DNA of 6,163 nucleotides from Comamonadaceae bacterium (GTDB lineage Bacteria; Pseudomonadota; Gammaproteobacteria; Burkholderiales; Burkholderiaceae_C), in assembly GCA_947374105.1 (NCBI GenBank), contig CANCAO010000108.1, positions 1 through 6,163 on the forward strand, written 5' to 3'. Of this stretch, positions 1 through 6,163 are shown piece after piece (position 1 is the stretch's first letter; each line of letters starts with the position of its first letter). Under the pieces are notes generated by a model. It made no database searches and was not told the origin of the DNA. It worked only from the letters and a program-made list of their open reading frames with translations. The position numbers and the translations under genes are program-made.

Positions 1-1430
1 AGTAACTGCAACACCTGCTTCTGGATCGTCACATCCAGCGCGCTAGTGGGCTCATCCAGAACGATGACTTGCGGCTCCACAATCAGCGCGCGTGCAATGG
101 CGATTCTTTGGCGCTGGCCACCCGAAAATTCATGAGGATAGCGCTGCAACAGGCCGGGGAATTGAGACTCACTCAAACCCACCTCTTCTAGCGCCCGTAC
201 AACGCGCAGCTGTCGCTCTTGCCCCGTTAGCTTGGGCGCATGAACCCGCAAACCCTCCCCCACAATTTCCTCCACCGTCAGTCGCGGTGACAGAGACGAG
301 AACGGGTCTTGAAACACCACTTGAACCGTCTTGCGCAAGGCCCGGTCGTGGTCTTTGCTGATCCCCCAGGCCTGCCCCGTCACCGCAAGTTCTCCGCGGA
401 ATGGCAACAGGCCCAAAGTTGCCAGCGCGAGCGTCGATTTACCCGAACCCGACTCGCCGATCACGCCCAGCGTCTGACCGGGAGCGATGCTGAAGGCCGC
501 GTCTTGTACCGCGACAAACTCCCCCCGAGAAAACCAGCCACGCAGCCCTGGCAAGGGGGTCGGGTAGGTGACACGCAAACCATCGGCCTGTAACAGCGGC
601 GGCGTGTTCGATGCGATCGACACTACCCGGACATCACGCACCGGCTTGCTGTCAATCAGGCGCCGGGTGTAGCTGTGTTGAGGCTTGGCAAACACCTCCG
701 CCACCGGCCCCTGCTCAACGATATGACCATTCTCCATCACTATCACGCGCTGGGCAAAGCGACGCACCAGATTGAGATCATGGGTAATCATCAGCACCGC
801 CATGCCGTTCTTTTTTTGCAGGCTGTCGAGCAAGTCAAGAATCTGGCCACGCAGGCTCACATCCAGCGCGGTGGTGGGCTCATCGGCCAGTAACAGTCTG
901 GGCTGACAAGCCAGGGCCATCGCAATCATGGCGCGTTGACGCTGGCCACCGCTGAGCTGGTGGGCAAATGCGTTGACGCGCCGCTCAGGCTCAGGAATGC
1001 CGGTATCCGCCAGCAACTGAATGGCTTGGCGCGTCGCCTGGGCGCGACTCATCCCCATTTTGAGCTCCAGCACCTCGGCAATCTGGTCCCCCACCGTGAA
1101 CAGCGGGTTCAGGGCCGTCATGGGTTCCTGGAAGATCATGGCGATGTCTTGGCCTCGGATGCCACGCAGAGATTGCTCTGAAATTGAGAGCAGCTCACGC
1201 TCATCTGAATTGGGCTGTGAGCCATAATAGTTCACAGCGCCGCTGAACTTGGCGTCTTGCACCAAGCGTAACAAACTCAAAGCGGTGATGGTTTTGCCGG
1301 AGCCCGACTCGCCCACCAAGGCGAGCTTCTCGCCGGGGGCAATGGCGAAGTTGATGCCATGCACCACCTCCTTGTCGCCAAAGGCGACGCGCAGGTCACG
1401 TACATCAAGCAGTGGCTTTGGGGCAGTCAT
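1..1430 (-). CDS. yejF: YejF, double-domain ATPase of the YejABEF peptide ABC importer (3' end cut by window edge)
   Basis: This is the cytoplasmic energy-coupling subunit that hydrolyses ATP to drive peptide import through YejB/YejE. The frame is open from the ATG at 1430 to the window edge, giving 476 complete codons. It contains two fused nucleotide-binding domains. Domain 1 has Walker A GESGSGKT (residues 40-47), Q-loop Gln101, signature LSGGQ (159-163), Walker B LLLADE (179-184) and H-loop His217. Domain 2 has Walker A GESGSGKS (325-332), Q-loop Gln374, signature FSGGQ (435-439), Walker B VIVLDE (455-460) and D-loop SALD (463-466). The E. coli protein is about 529 residues, so roughly 50-60 residues are missing, including the second H-loop. 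The start codon overlaps the yejE stop by one base (TGATG), and an AAAGG lies 10 nt upstream. Opp/Dpp-type transporters use two separate ATPases (D and F); a single double-headed ATPase after a YejE-type permease supports YejF. All key ATPase motifs seen are intact. Confidence 0.95.
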   Translation of the reverse strand, partial: MTAPKPLLDVRDLRVAFGDKEVVHGINFAIAPGEKLALVGESGSGKTITALSLLRLVQDAKFSGAVNYYGSQPNSDERELLSISEQSLRGIRGQDIAMIFQEPMTALNPLFTVGDQIAEVLELKMGMSRAQATRQAIQLLADTGIPEPERRVNAFAHQLSGGQRQRAMIAMALACQPRLLLADEPTTALDVSLRGQILDLLDSLQKKNGMAVLMITHDLNLVRRFAQRVIVMENGHIVEQGPVAEVFAKPQHSYTRRLIDSKPVRDVRVVSIASNTPPLLQADGLRVTYPTPLPGLRGWFSRGEFVAVQDAAFSIAPGQTLGVIGESGSGKSTLALATLGLLPFRGELAVTGQAWGISKDHDRALRKTVQVVFQDPFSSLSPRLTVEEIVGEGLRVHAPKLTGQERQLRVVRALEEVGLSESQFPGLLQRYPHEFSGGQRQRIAIARALIVEPQVIVLDEPTSALDVTIQKQVLQL

Positions 1431-2464
1431 CACTTCTCGGCCTTTCTGGGGTCCAGCGCATCGCGTAAGGCATCGCCCATGAAGGTGAGTAACAGCAGCG
1501 TCACCACCAGCAAGGCGAAAGTGGGAAGCGATATCCACCAGGCATCAATGTTGTTCTTGCCCTGCGCCAGCAACTCGCCCAATGAAGGGGTGCCTGGCGG
1601 CACACCCAGCCCGAGAAAGTCAAGCGACGTCAGCGCCAAAATGGCCGCGCTCATGCGAAAAGGCACAAATGTCACCACCGGTGTCAAGCTATTGGGCAAC
1701 AGGTGACGCCAAATGATTTGCCAGTTGGACAGACCCAGGGCTCGGGCGGCGCGTACGTAGTCCAGTTGCCGGTTGCGCAAAAATTCGGCACGCACATAGT
1801 CAGACAGGCCCATCCAGCCAAACAGGCTGAGCAGGGCCAGCAGCAGGCCGATACTCGGGTCAAACAAGGCGGCAAAGATGATGAGCAGGTACAACTCCGG
1901 CATAGACCCCCATATCTCGATAAATCGCTGAAACAGCAAGTCGGTTTTGCCGCCAAAAAACCCCTGTACCGCCCCGGTGATGATGCCCAAGGCCACGCCA
2001 ATCACAGTCAACGCCAGCGCAAAAAGCACCGAGATGCGAAAACCGTAGAGCAAACGCGCAAGCACATCGCGCCCCCGGTCGTCGGTACCCAACCAGTTCT
2101 CACGCGAAGGGGCCGAGGGGCTGGGCTCTTTGGCGAAGTAGTTGAGGGTGCTGTGGTGATAAGGGTTAGGTGGGTAAAGCGCCCAGTTGCCAGGCTTGGC
2201 AAATTGCGCCTGGATAAAGGGGTCCAAAAAATCAGTCGGTGTTTTGAAATCACCTCCGAATTCGGTTTCCGGGACATTGCTAAAAATGGGCGTATACCAC
2301 TGCCCGTTGTAGCGGGCCAGCAAGGGCTTGTCATTGGAGATGAGCTCAGCACCCAGACTGAATGCGAACAAGGCACAAAAAAGCAGCAGACTCCAAAAGC
2401 CAAGCCGATTGCGCTTGAAGCGCAACCAGGCGCGACGTGAGGGAGACAAAGAAACAGCACTCAT
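1430..2464 (-). CDS. yejE: YejE, inner-membrane permease of the YejABEF peptide ABC importer
   Basis: A 344-residue integral membrane subunit (E. coli YejE is about 341) that pairs with YejB to form the peptide channel. The N-terminus is basic, followed by a membrane segment at about 21-41. A long periplasmic stretch (about 42-120) follows, with the PLLARYNGQWYTPIF and PETEFGG wording typical of YejE. Next comes the WLGTDDRGRDV motif (124-134) found at the start of the permease core in DppC/OppC-type proteins. Five further hydrophobic segments lie at about 143-165, 187-202, 204-220, 262-285 and 311-329. The EAA loop that docks onto the ATPase is at about 239-258, with AARALG, its conserved Gly244 and RHLLPN. 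It starts 1 nt after the yejB stop and ends overlapping the yejF start. A purine-rich AGGGTG lies 13 nt before the ATG, rather far for a strong ribosome site, so translation is probably coupled to yejB. The gene looks intact. Confidence 0.96.
   Translation of the reverse strand: MSAVSLSPSRRAWLRFKRNRLGFWSLLLFCALFAFSLGAELISNDKPLLARYNGQWYTPIFSNVPETEFGGDFKTPTDFLDPFIQAQFAKPGNWALYPPNPYHHSTLNYFAKEPSPSAPSRENWLGTDDRGRDVLARLLYGFRISVLFALALTVIGVALGIITGAVQGFFGGKTDLLFQRFIEIWGSMPELYLLIIFAALFDPSIGLLLALLSLFGWMGLSDYVRAEFLRNRQLDYVRAARALGLSNWQIIWRHLLPNSLTPVVTFVPFRMSAAILALTSLDFLGLGVPPGTPSLGELLAQGKNNIDAWWISLPTFALLVVTLLLLTFMGDALRDALDPRKAEK
1441..1445 (-). promoter_or_regulatory. Probable ribosome binding site of yejF, inside the end of yejE
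   Basis: The minus strand reads AAAGG, 10 nt before the yejF ATG at 1430, within the yejE coding sequence. A second purine run, GAGAAG, sits only 2 nt before the ATG and is too close to be the main site. The TGATG stop/start overlap suggests coupled translation with yejE. Confidence 0.5.
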
Positions 2465-2465
2465 G

Positions 2466-3500
2466 TCAGTCGAACTTCACCCTGGGATCGACCCAGACAT
2501 AACAAAGGTCAGAGACCAGCTTGGTCACCAAGCCAATCAAAGTAAAAAGATAAAGCGTACCCAGAACCACCGGGTAGTCGCGCCGGATCACCGACTCATA
2601 CGAGAGCAAGCCCAGGCCATCGAGTGAAAACAGGGTTTCAATCAACAAGGAACCGGCAAAAAAAGCCCCGATGAATGCAGCTGGGAAACCTGTCACCAGC
2701 GGAATCAACGCATTGCGAAATACATGCTTCCACAACACACGCCGCTCTTCAAGCCCTTTGGCGCGGGCTGTCAGCACGTACTGTTTGCGAATTTCTTCCA
2801 AAAATGCGTTCTTGGTCAGCATGGTGGTCACGGCAAATGAACCGAGCACACTGGCGGTGACGGGCAGCGTGATGTGCCAGAGGTAGTCGGTGATCTTCCC
2901 CCCCCAACTCAAGGTTTCCCAGTTGCTGGAGGTCAGACCGCGCAGCGGGAACCACTGCAACTGCCCCCCAAAGATCACCAGTAGCGCCACCCCTAGCACA
3001 AAGCCCGGTATCGCATAACCCACCAGCACCAGCAGGCTGGTCAGCGTGTCAAAGCGCGAACCCGCACGCACCGCCTTGGCGATGCCCAAGGGGATGGAAA
3101 TCACGTAGCTCAGGAAAAAGGTCCACATCCCCAGGCTGATGGACACGGGGAGCTTTTCCTTGACTAACTGCCACACATCCTTGGGGTAGAAAAAGCTTTT
3201 GCCCAGGTCAAACCGGGAGAACTGCCCCAGCATCTGGATAAAGCGCTCATGGGCTGGTTTGTCAAAACCGTAGAACACGCGGATTTCAGCAATGCGTGCC
3301 GCGTCCACACCCTGACGCCCCCGATAACCGGCACCGGTCGCCGCAGCGCCCTCCCCGCCCGAATCGCGTCCCTGAAGCTGGGCCACCATTTGCTCCACCG
3401 GCCCACCGGGAACAAACTGGATCACGACAAAAGTCAACAACAACACGCCGAGCAGGGTCGGCACCATCAGTAAAAATCGCTTGAGGATGTAGAAGAACAT
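2466..3500 (-). CDS. yejB: YejB, inner-membrane permease of the YejABEF peptide ABC importer
   Basis: A 344-residue permease of the DppB/OppB class, partner of YejE. The first membrane segment (about 8-30) runs into FVPGGPVEQMV, the usual PGGP turn of this class. A glycine-rich periplasmic stretch follows (about 44-66, including GAGYRGRQG), and then the YGFDKPAHERF motif (77-87). This Gly-rich insert is typical of YejB and separates it from DppB or OppB; it is shorter here than in the 364-residue E. coli protein, which accounts for much of the length difference. Further hydrophobic segments lie at about 119-140, 153-178, 209-230, 267-290 and 313-333. The EAA loop, which contacts YejF, is at about 244-263 (TARAKGL, Gly249, then KHVFRN). 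The C-terminus VDPRVKFD is family-like. The start lies 2 nt after the yejA stop, with a good AGGTG ribosome site 8 nt upstream inside the end of yejA. An 8-G run occurs at codons 199-201. Confidence 0.96.
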   Translation of the reverse strand: MFFYILKRFLLMVPTLLGVLLLTFVVIQFVPGGPVEQMVAQLQGRDSGGEGAAATGAGYRGRQGVDAARIAEIRVFYGFDKPAHERFIQMLGQFSRFDLGKSFFYPKDVWQLVKEKLPVSISLGMWTFFLSYVISIPLGIAKAVRAGSRFDTLTSLLVLVGYAIPGFVLGVALLVIFGGQLQWFPLRGLTSSNWETLSWGGKITDYLWHITLPVTASVLGSFAVTTMLTKNAFLEEIRKQYVLTARAKGLEERRVLWKHVFRNALIPLVTGFPAAFIGAFFAGSLLIETLFSLDGLGLLSYESVIRRDYPVVLGTLYLFTLIGLVTKLVSDLCYVWVDPRVKFD

Positions 3501-3502
3501 GC

Positions 3503-5374
3503 TTACTGCACCTGTTTCAAATCAAGCGCATGTGACGCTCGTACATGGGCTGCGATATTCGTGGATGAGGCCCACCAGTTGCTGGTCACCCATGCCTCAG
3601 GCTGGTAGTAGCGCGGCGTGACCGCAGGTTGTTCAAAGCGACCGGCCCGGTAGGCCACGCGGTGAATGCTGCTGTACCAGTGCGGCACCGCGTAGTGCCC
3701 GTGGCGCAAGACCCGGTCCAGCGCCTGCACACGAGCCACCAGTTCGGGGCGCGTCGTAGCCGACACGATCTGGTCGAGCAAGGCGTCCACGGCCGGGCTC
3801 TTGAGGCCCATGACGTTGCTCGCACCCTCGATATCGGCCGCTTTGGAGCCAAAGCGCTCCAGCAACTCAGTGCCTGGCGCTTCACTGCCCACCAGTCGAT
3901 TGCTGATGATTTCAAAATCAAACACGTCCAGCCGCTTTTGCAGGATGGCAAAGTCGATCACTTTGTAGTTCACTTCGAAGCCGAGCTTCTCCAGATTTTT
4001 GGCATAGGGTGTCACCACGCGTCCCATGGATCCAGAATTGTCAAGAAACTCCAGGCTGAAGGCTTCCCCCTTGGCGTTGCGCAGCGCACCCTCGCGGTAA
4101 TTCCAGCCGGCCTGCGTCAGAAGGTCACGCGCTTGTCGCAGGTTGTCACGCAAAGTCACACCCGACTTGGAGTCCAGACTCGTCACCGGCGCTTGCGGCA
4201 CGGCTTGGGTGAAAACAGCTGCAGGTAAAAGAGCGCGCAGCGGTTCGAGCAGTTTTAACTCGGCTGCTGTGGGCAAGCCCTTGGCTTCAAAGTCACTGCC
4301 CACAAAATAACCCCGAACACGGGTGTAGGCATTGTAGAAAAGCTGGCGGTTCAACCACTCAAAGTCCATGGCCAAGGCGATGGCCTGACGCACCCGAACA
4401 TCCTGGAACTTCTCACGCCGCATGTTAAATAAAAAGCCTTGAAAATCCCCCGCATTGCCGTGCTTGAGTTCCTTCTTGATCAGGGCACCCGAATCAAAAC
4501 CCCGACCGGTATAAGCGCGTGCCCATTCACGGGCGATAAAGGCCTGAATGTAGTCAAACTCACCCGCCTTGAACGCTTCAAGCTGAGCGGTGTTGTCTTT
4601 GTAAATTTTGTAGGTGATGCGGTCAAAGTTAAAAAAGCCCCGCCGCACATTCAGCTCCCGCGCCCAGTAGCCCGTGTCGCGCTCGTAGCTGATGTCTTTG
4701 CCAAAATTAACTTTGCCGATGCGGTAAGGCCCGCTGCCTATGGGCGCATCAATCACTATTTTGTCCAGCGGCTTGCCCTCGCCCCACTTGCGGCTGAAAA
4801 CCGGCAGGCTGCCCGCAATCAAAGGAAGCTCCGCATTGACCCGCTTGAAATCAAAACGTACAGCGCGCTCACTCAACACCGTGACCGTGCTGATCTCGCC
4901 AAAAATAGTCCGGTATTGGGGGGCTGCTTCTTTAGAGGTGAGTTGATCGAAGGAGTGTTTGACATCGGCAGCCAACACCGCGTCCCCATTGTGAAATTTT
5001 GCCAGCGGGTTGAGCGTAAACACCGCCGAGAGTCGGTCTGCTGCCAGCGTGACATCCTGCGCCAGCAGTCCGTAGGCTGTGGTCGGCTCATCCAGCGTGC
5101 CGGTCAACAGTGTCTCGAAAACCAAGCCATTGAGGCTGGGTGGCGCGCTGCCTTTGAGCGTGAAGGGGTTGTATTTGTCAAAGTTGGACAAGCGAGTGGG
5201 CGGCACCAATGAAATTTCACCGCCTTTAGGGGCCAAAGGGTTGGCGTAATCGAAGTTCTGAAAGTTCGCCGGGTACTTGATATCGCCAAACTGGGCGTAG
5301 GCATGCGCGGCCCAGCTCGGGGGCACGAGCAACCAAGACAGCCAAAATGCAAGTCGTAAACAGAATTTGCGCAT
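3503..5374 (-). CDS. yejA: YejA, periplasmic peptide-binding protein (SBP family 5) of the YejABEF importer
   Basis: First gene of the operon; it captures peptides in the periplasm and delivers them to YejB/YejE. I take the ATG at 5374 as start, giving 623 residues. This start has a GGAG 9 nt upstream and begins a classical Sec signal peptide: [10 protein letters not shown], a hydrophobic core to about residue 20, and cleavage most likely after AHA (residue 25) or AYA (27). No lipobox cysteine follows, so it should be a soluble periplasmic protein. The mature N-terminus (FGDIKYP, then [16 protein letters not shown] at 41-56) is the YejA hallmark. Family 5 binding-protein features follow: [17 protein letters not shown] (127-143), GSGPYRI (213-219), a [17 protein letters not shown] stretch (258-274) and [17 protein letters not shown] (326-342), with YAVPHWY (561-567) near the C-terminus. 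An in-frame extension back to an ATG at 5470 is open, but it would read antisense through fabI and bury the signal peptide, so I reject it. The exact peptide specificity cannot be read from the sequence. Confidence 0.95.
   Translation of the reverse strand: MRKFCLRLAFWLSWLLVPPSWAAHAYAQFGDIKYPANFQNFDYANPLAPKGGEISLVPPTRLSNFDKYNPFTLKGSAPPSLNGLVFETLLTGTLDEPTTAYGLLAQDVTLAADRLSAVFTLNPLAKFHNGDAVLAADVKHSFDQLTSKEAAPQYRTIFGEISTVTVLSERAVRFDFKRVNAELPLIAGSLPVFSRKWGEGKPLDKIVIDAPIGSGPYRIGKVNFGKDISYERDTGYWARELNVRRGFFNFDRITYKIYKDNTAQLEAFKAGEFDYIQAFIAREWARAYTGRGFDSGALIKKELKHGNAGDFQGFLFNMRREKFQDVRVRQAIALAMDFEWLNRQLFYNAYTRVRGYFVGSDFEAKGLPTAAELKLLEPLRALLPAAVFTQAVPQAPVTSLDSKSGVTLRDNLRQARDLLTQAGWNYREGALRNAKGEAFSLEFLDNSGSMGRVVTPYAKNLEKLGFEVNYKVIDFAILQKRLDVFDFEIISNRLVGSEAPGTELLERFGSKAADIEGASNVMGLKSPAVDALLDQIVSATTRPELVARVQALDRVLRHGHYAVPHWYSSIHRVAYRAGRFEQPAVTPRYYQPEAWVTSNWWASSTNIAAHVRASHALDLKQVQ
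3509..3513 (-). promoter_or_regulatory. Ribosome binding site of yejB, inside the end of yejA
   Basis: The minus strand reads AGGTG, 8 nt before the yejB ATG at 3500. It lies within the last codons of yejA, so ribosomes finishing yejA can reinitiate on yejB. Confidence 0.65.
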
Positions 5375-5383
5375 GCGACAATT

Positions 5384-5387
5384 CTCC
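5384..5387 (-). promoter_or_regulatory. Ribosome binding site of yejA
   Basis: The minus strand reads GGAG, with 9 nt before the ATG at 5374. It decides the start of YejA, because this ATG also begins a proper signal peptide, whereas the upstream in-frame ATG at 5470 lies within the fabI coding region. Confidence 0.75.
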
Positions 5388-5402
5388 ACACATTTACAAC
5401 CC

Positions 5403-5407
5403 GAGAG
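5403..5407 (+). promoter_or_regulatory. Weak ribosome binding site of fabI
   Basis: GAGAG lies 4 nt before the ATG at 5412. The match to the anti-Shine-Dalgarno sequence is partial and the spacing slightly short, so this is a modest site. The start itself is firm because the MGFL(T/S)GK opening is conserved in FabI. Confidence 0.45.
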
Positions 5408-5411
5408 ACTT

Positions 5412-6163
5412 ATGGGATTCCTGACTGGCAAAAAATTATTGATTACCGGTGTTTTGTCCAACCGATCCATCGCCTATGGCATCGCGAAAGCCTGCCACGC
5501 CCAAGGAGCGGAACTGGCTTTCAGCTACGTGGGGGAACGCTTCAAAGACCGCATCACCGAATTTGCGGCCGACTTTGACTCAAAACTGATTTTTGACTGC
5601 GACGTGGGCAGCGATGAACAAATCGCCCAGCTCTTCACCGATCTGTCCAAAACCTGGCCGACCTTTGATGGCTTTGTCCACGCCATTGGCTACGCCACGC
5701 GCGAATCCATTGCCGGCGATTTTATCGATGGTTTGAGCCGCGAGGGCTTCAAAATCGCCCACGACATCAGCGCCTACAGCTTCCCCGGCATGGCCAAAGC
5801 CGCCCTGCCTTACCTCAACCCCAAGTCAGCCCTGCTCACGCTCACCTACCTGGGTGCCATACGCACCGTGCCCAACTACAACACCATGGGCCTAGCCAAG
5901 GCGAGCCTAGAAGCCTCGGTGCGCTACCTGGCTGAGTCGCTAGGCCCCAAAGGCATGCGCGTCAACGGCATCAGCGCAGGTCCCATCAAAACCTTGGCTG
6001 CCAGCGGCATCAAAGGCTTTGGCAAGATACTGAGCGTAGTGGCCGAAACGTCCCCCATCCGTCGCAACGTCACGATTGAAGACGTGGGAAACGTTGCCGC
6101 CTTTTTACTCTCAGACCTCGCCGCAGGCGTGAGCGCTGAGATTACCTATGTGGACGGTGGGTT
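5412..6163 (+). CDS. fabI: FabI, NADH-dependent enoyl-[acyl-carrier-protein] reductase (3' end cut by window edge)
   Basis: FabI catalyses the last step of each elongation round of type II fatty acid synthesis in the cytoplasm, reducing trans-2-enoyl-ACP to acyl-ACP with NAD(P)H; it is usually a homotetramer. The visible 250 codons begin [14 protein letters not shown], the standard FabI start. They carry the short-chain dehydrogenase fold with the FabI-type cofactor loop (Gly13, then SNRSIAYG at 16-23), Asp64-Val65 (CDV) and a Gly93 turn (HAIG, 90-93). The catalytic residues match E. coli numbering exactly: Tyr146, Tyr156 and Lys163, in a Tyr-x6-Lys spacing. The [16 protein letters not shown] block (185-200) and VDGG (247-250) are also present. 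The E. coli protein has 262 residues, so about 12 are missing. Residues known to line the triclosan pocket in E. coli FabI (Gly93, Met159, Phe203) are all present. The start follows a weak GAGAG ribosome site 4 nt upstream. The gene is divergent from yejA. Confidence 0.97.
   Translation, partial: MGFLTGKKLLITGVLSNRSIAYGIAKACHAQGAELAFSYVGERFKDRITEFAADFDSKLIFDCDVGSDEQIAQLFTDLSKTWPTFDGFVHAIGYATRESIAGDFIDGLSREGFKIAHDISAYSFPGMAKAALPYLNPKSALLTLTYLGAIRTVPNYNTMGLAKASLEASVRYLAESLGPKGMRVNGISAGPIKTLAASGIKGFGKILSVVAETSPIRRNVTIEDVGNVAAFLLSDLAAGVSAEITYVDGG
5435..5461 (-). promoter_or_regulatory. Candidate yejA operon promoter inside the start of fabI (speculative)
   Basis: On the minus strand an AATAAT hexamer (5440-5435, 5 of 6 to the -10 consensus) follows a TTGGAC (5461-5456, about 3 of 6 to the -35 consensus) with a short 15-nt spacer. 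It would give a leader of roughly 50 nt before yejA. The local A/T-rich patch at the fabI start supports it weakly. The -35 match and spacing are poor, so this is a guess. Confidence 0.22.

Larger units (their letters stand above)
5375..5411. promoter_or_regulatory. 37-bp divergent intergenic region between yejA and fabI
   Basis: This is the only non-coding stretch in the window. It contains the yejA leader on the minus strand and the fabI leader on the plus strand. It is too short to hold two complete promoters, so at least one promoter, and probably both, must overlap coding sequence of the opposite gene. I see no convincing -35/-10 pair wholly inside it. Confidence 0.85.

Noticed and set aside
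92..1227. Several short plus-strand open frames opposite yejF
   Set aside because: The minus-strand frame encodes both ATPase domains with all motifs in order, so these are shadows.
1..1430. Assignment of the ATPase as a DppD/DppF or OppD/OppF pair, or as GsiA
   Set aside because: There is one fused polypeptide with two nucleotide-binding domains, directly after a YejE-type permease and in an operon with YejA and YejB, which fits YejF best. GsiA is also double-headed, but its operon neighbours (GsiB, GsiC, GsiD) differ.
1703..2440. A 245-codon open frame on the plus strand, antisense to yejE
   Set aside because: It is the complement of a clear permease gene, with a low-complexity glutamine/arginine-rich product and no family resemblance.
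3305..3370. The glycine/alanine-rich stretch of YejB as a possible insertion or repeat
   Set aside because: A Gly-rich periplasmic segment ending in YRGRQG is a normal part of the YejB family and is in fact shorter here than in E. coli.
3629..4228. A 199-codon open frame on the plus strand, antisense to the 3' part of yejA
   Set aside because: Histidine/arginine-rich shadow translation with no domain signal; fully covered by yejA.
4439..5212. A 257-codon open frame on the plus strand, antisense to yejA
   Set aside because: It lies wholly inside yejA, has no recognisable domain, and its arginine/glutamine/valine-rich composition is what the complement of a codon-biased gene gives. yejA itself is well supported.
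5375..5470. A 32-codon N-terminal extension of YejA from an ATG at 5470
   Set aside because: It would run antisense through the first codons of fabI, it places charged residues ahead of a clear signal peptide, and the ATG at 5374 has a proper ribosome site.
5580..5762. A 60-codon open frame on the minus strand inside fabI
   Set aside because: It is the reverse complement of conserved FabI codons and shows no ribosome site or domain of its own.

Overview
The window reads as ordinary chromosomal DNA from a betaproteobacterium, probably Burkholderiales and close to Comamonadaceae such as Rhodoferax or Polaromonas. This is an inference from the G+C-rich coding style, the protein wording and the fabI/yej neighbourhood; no rRNA or other marker is present to prove it. 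Coding density is close to 100 %. I see no tRNA, rRNA, CRISPR array, insertion sequence or prophage gene.

Positions 1-5374 hold one minus-strand operon, transcribed right to left, in the order yejA (3503-5374), yejB (2466-3500), yejE (1430-2464), yejF (1-1430, running off the left edge). Together they form a complete peptide-type ABC importer: a periplasmic binding protein, two different inner-membrane permeases and one double-headed ATPase. The junctions are a 2-nt gap, a 1-nt gap and a 1-nt TGATG overlap, so the four proteins are almost certainly translated from one message with coupling. YejF lacks only about its last 50-60 residues because the window ends.

From 5412 to the right edge, on the plus strand, lies fabI, the NADH-dependent enoyl-ACP reductase of type II fatty acid synthesis. 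It lacks roughly its last dozen residues at the window edge. fabI and yejA are divergent, with only 37 bp between their start codons, so the promoter of each probably reaches into the coding region of the other.

The importer takes up short peptides. In Escherichia coli the orthologous YejABEF imports the peptide-nucleotide antibiotic microcin C. FabI makes saturated acyl chains for membrane lipids. No direct biochemical link between the two is visible, and the pairing may be only conserved gene order. I found no previously undescribed system here. The points worth a second look are the very tight divergent control region, an 8-G homopolymer inside yejB, and a palindrome centred on the yejA start codon.
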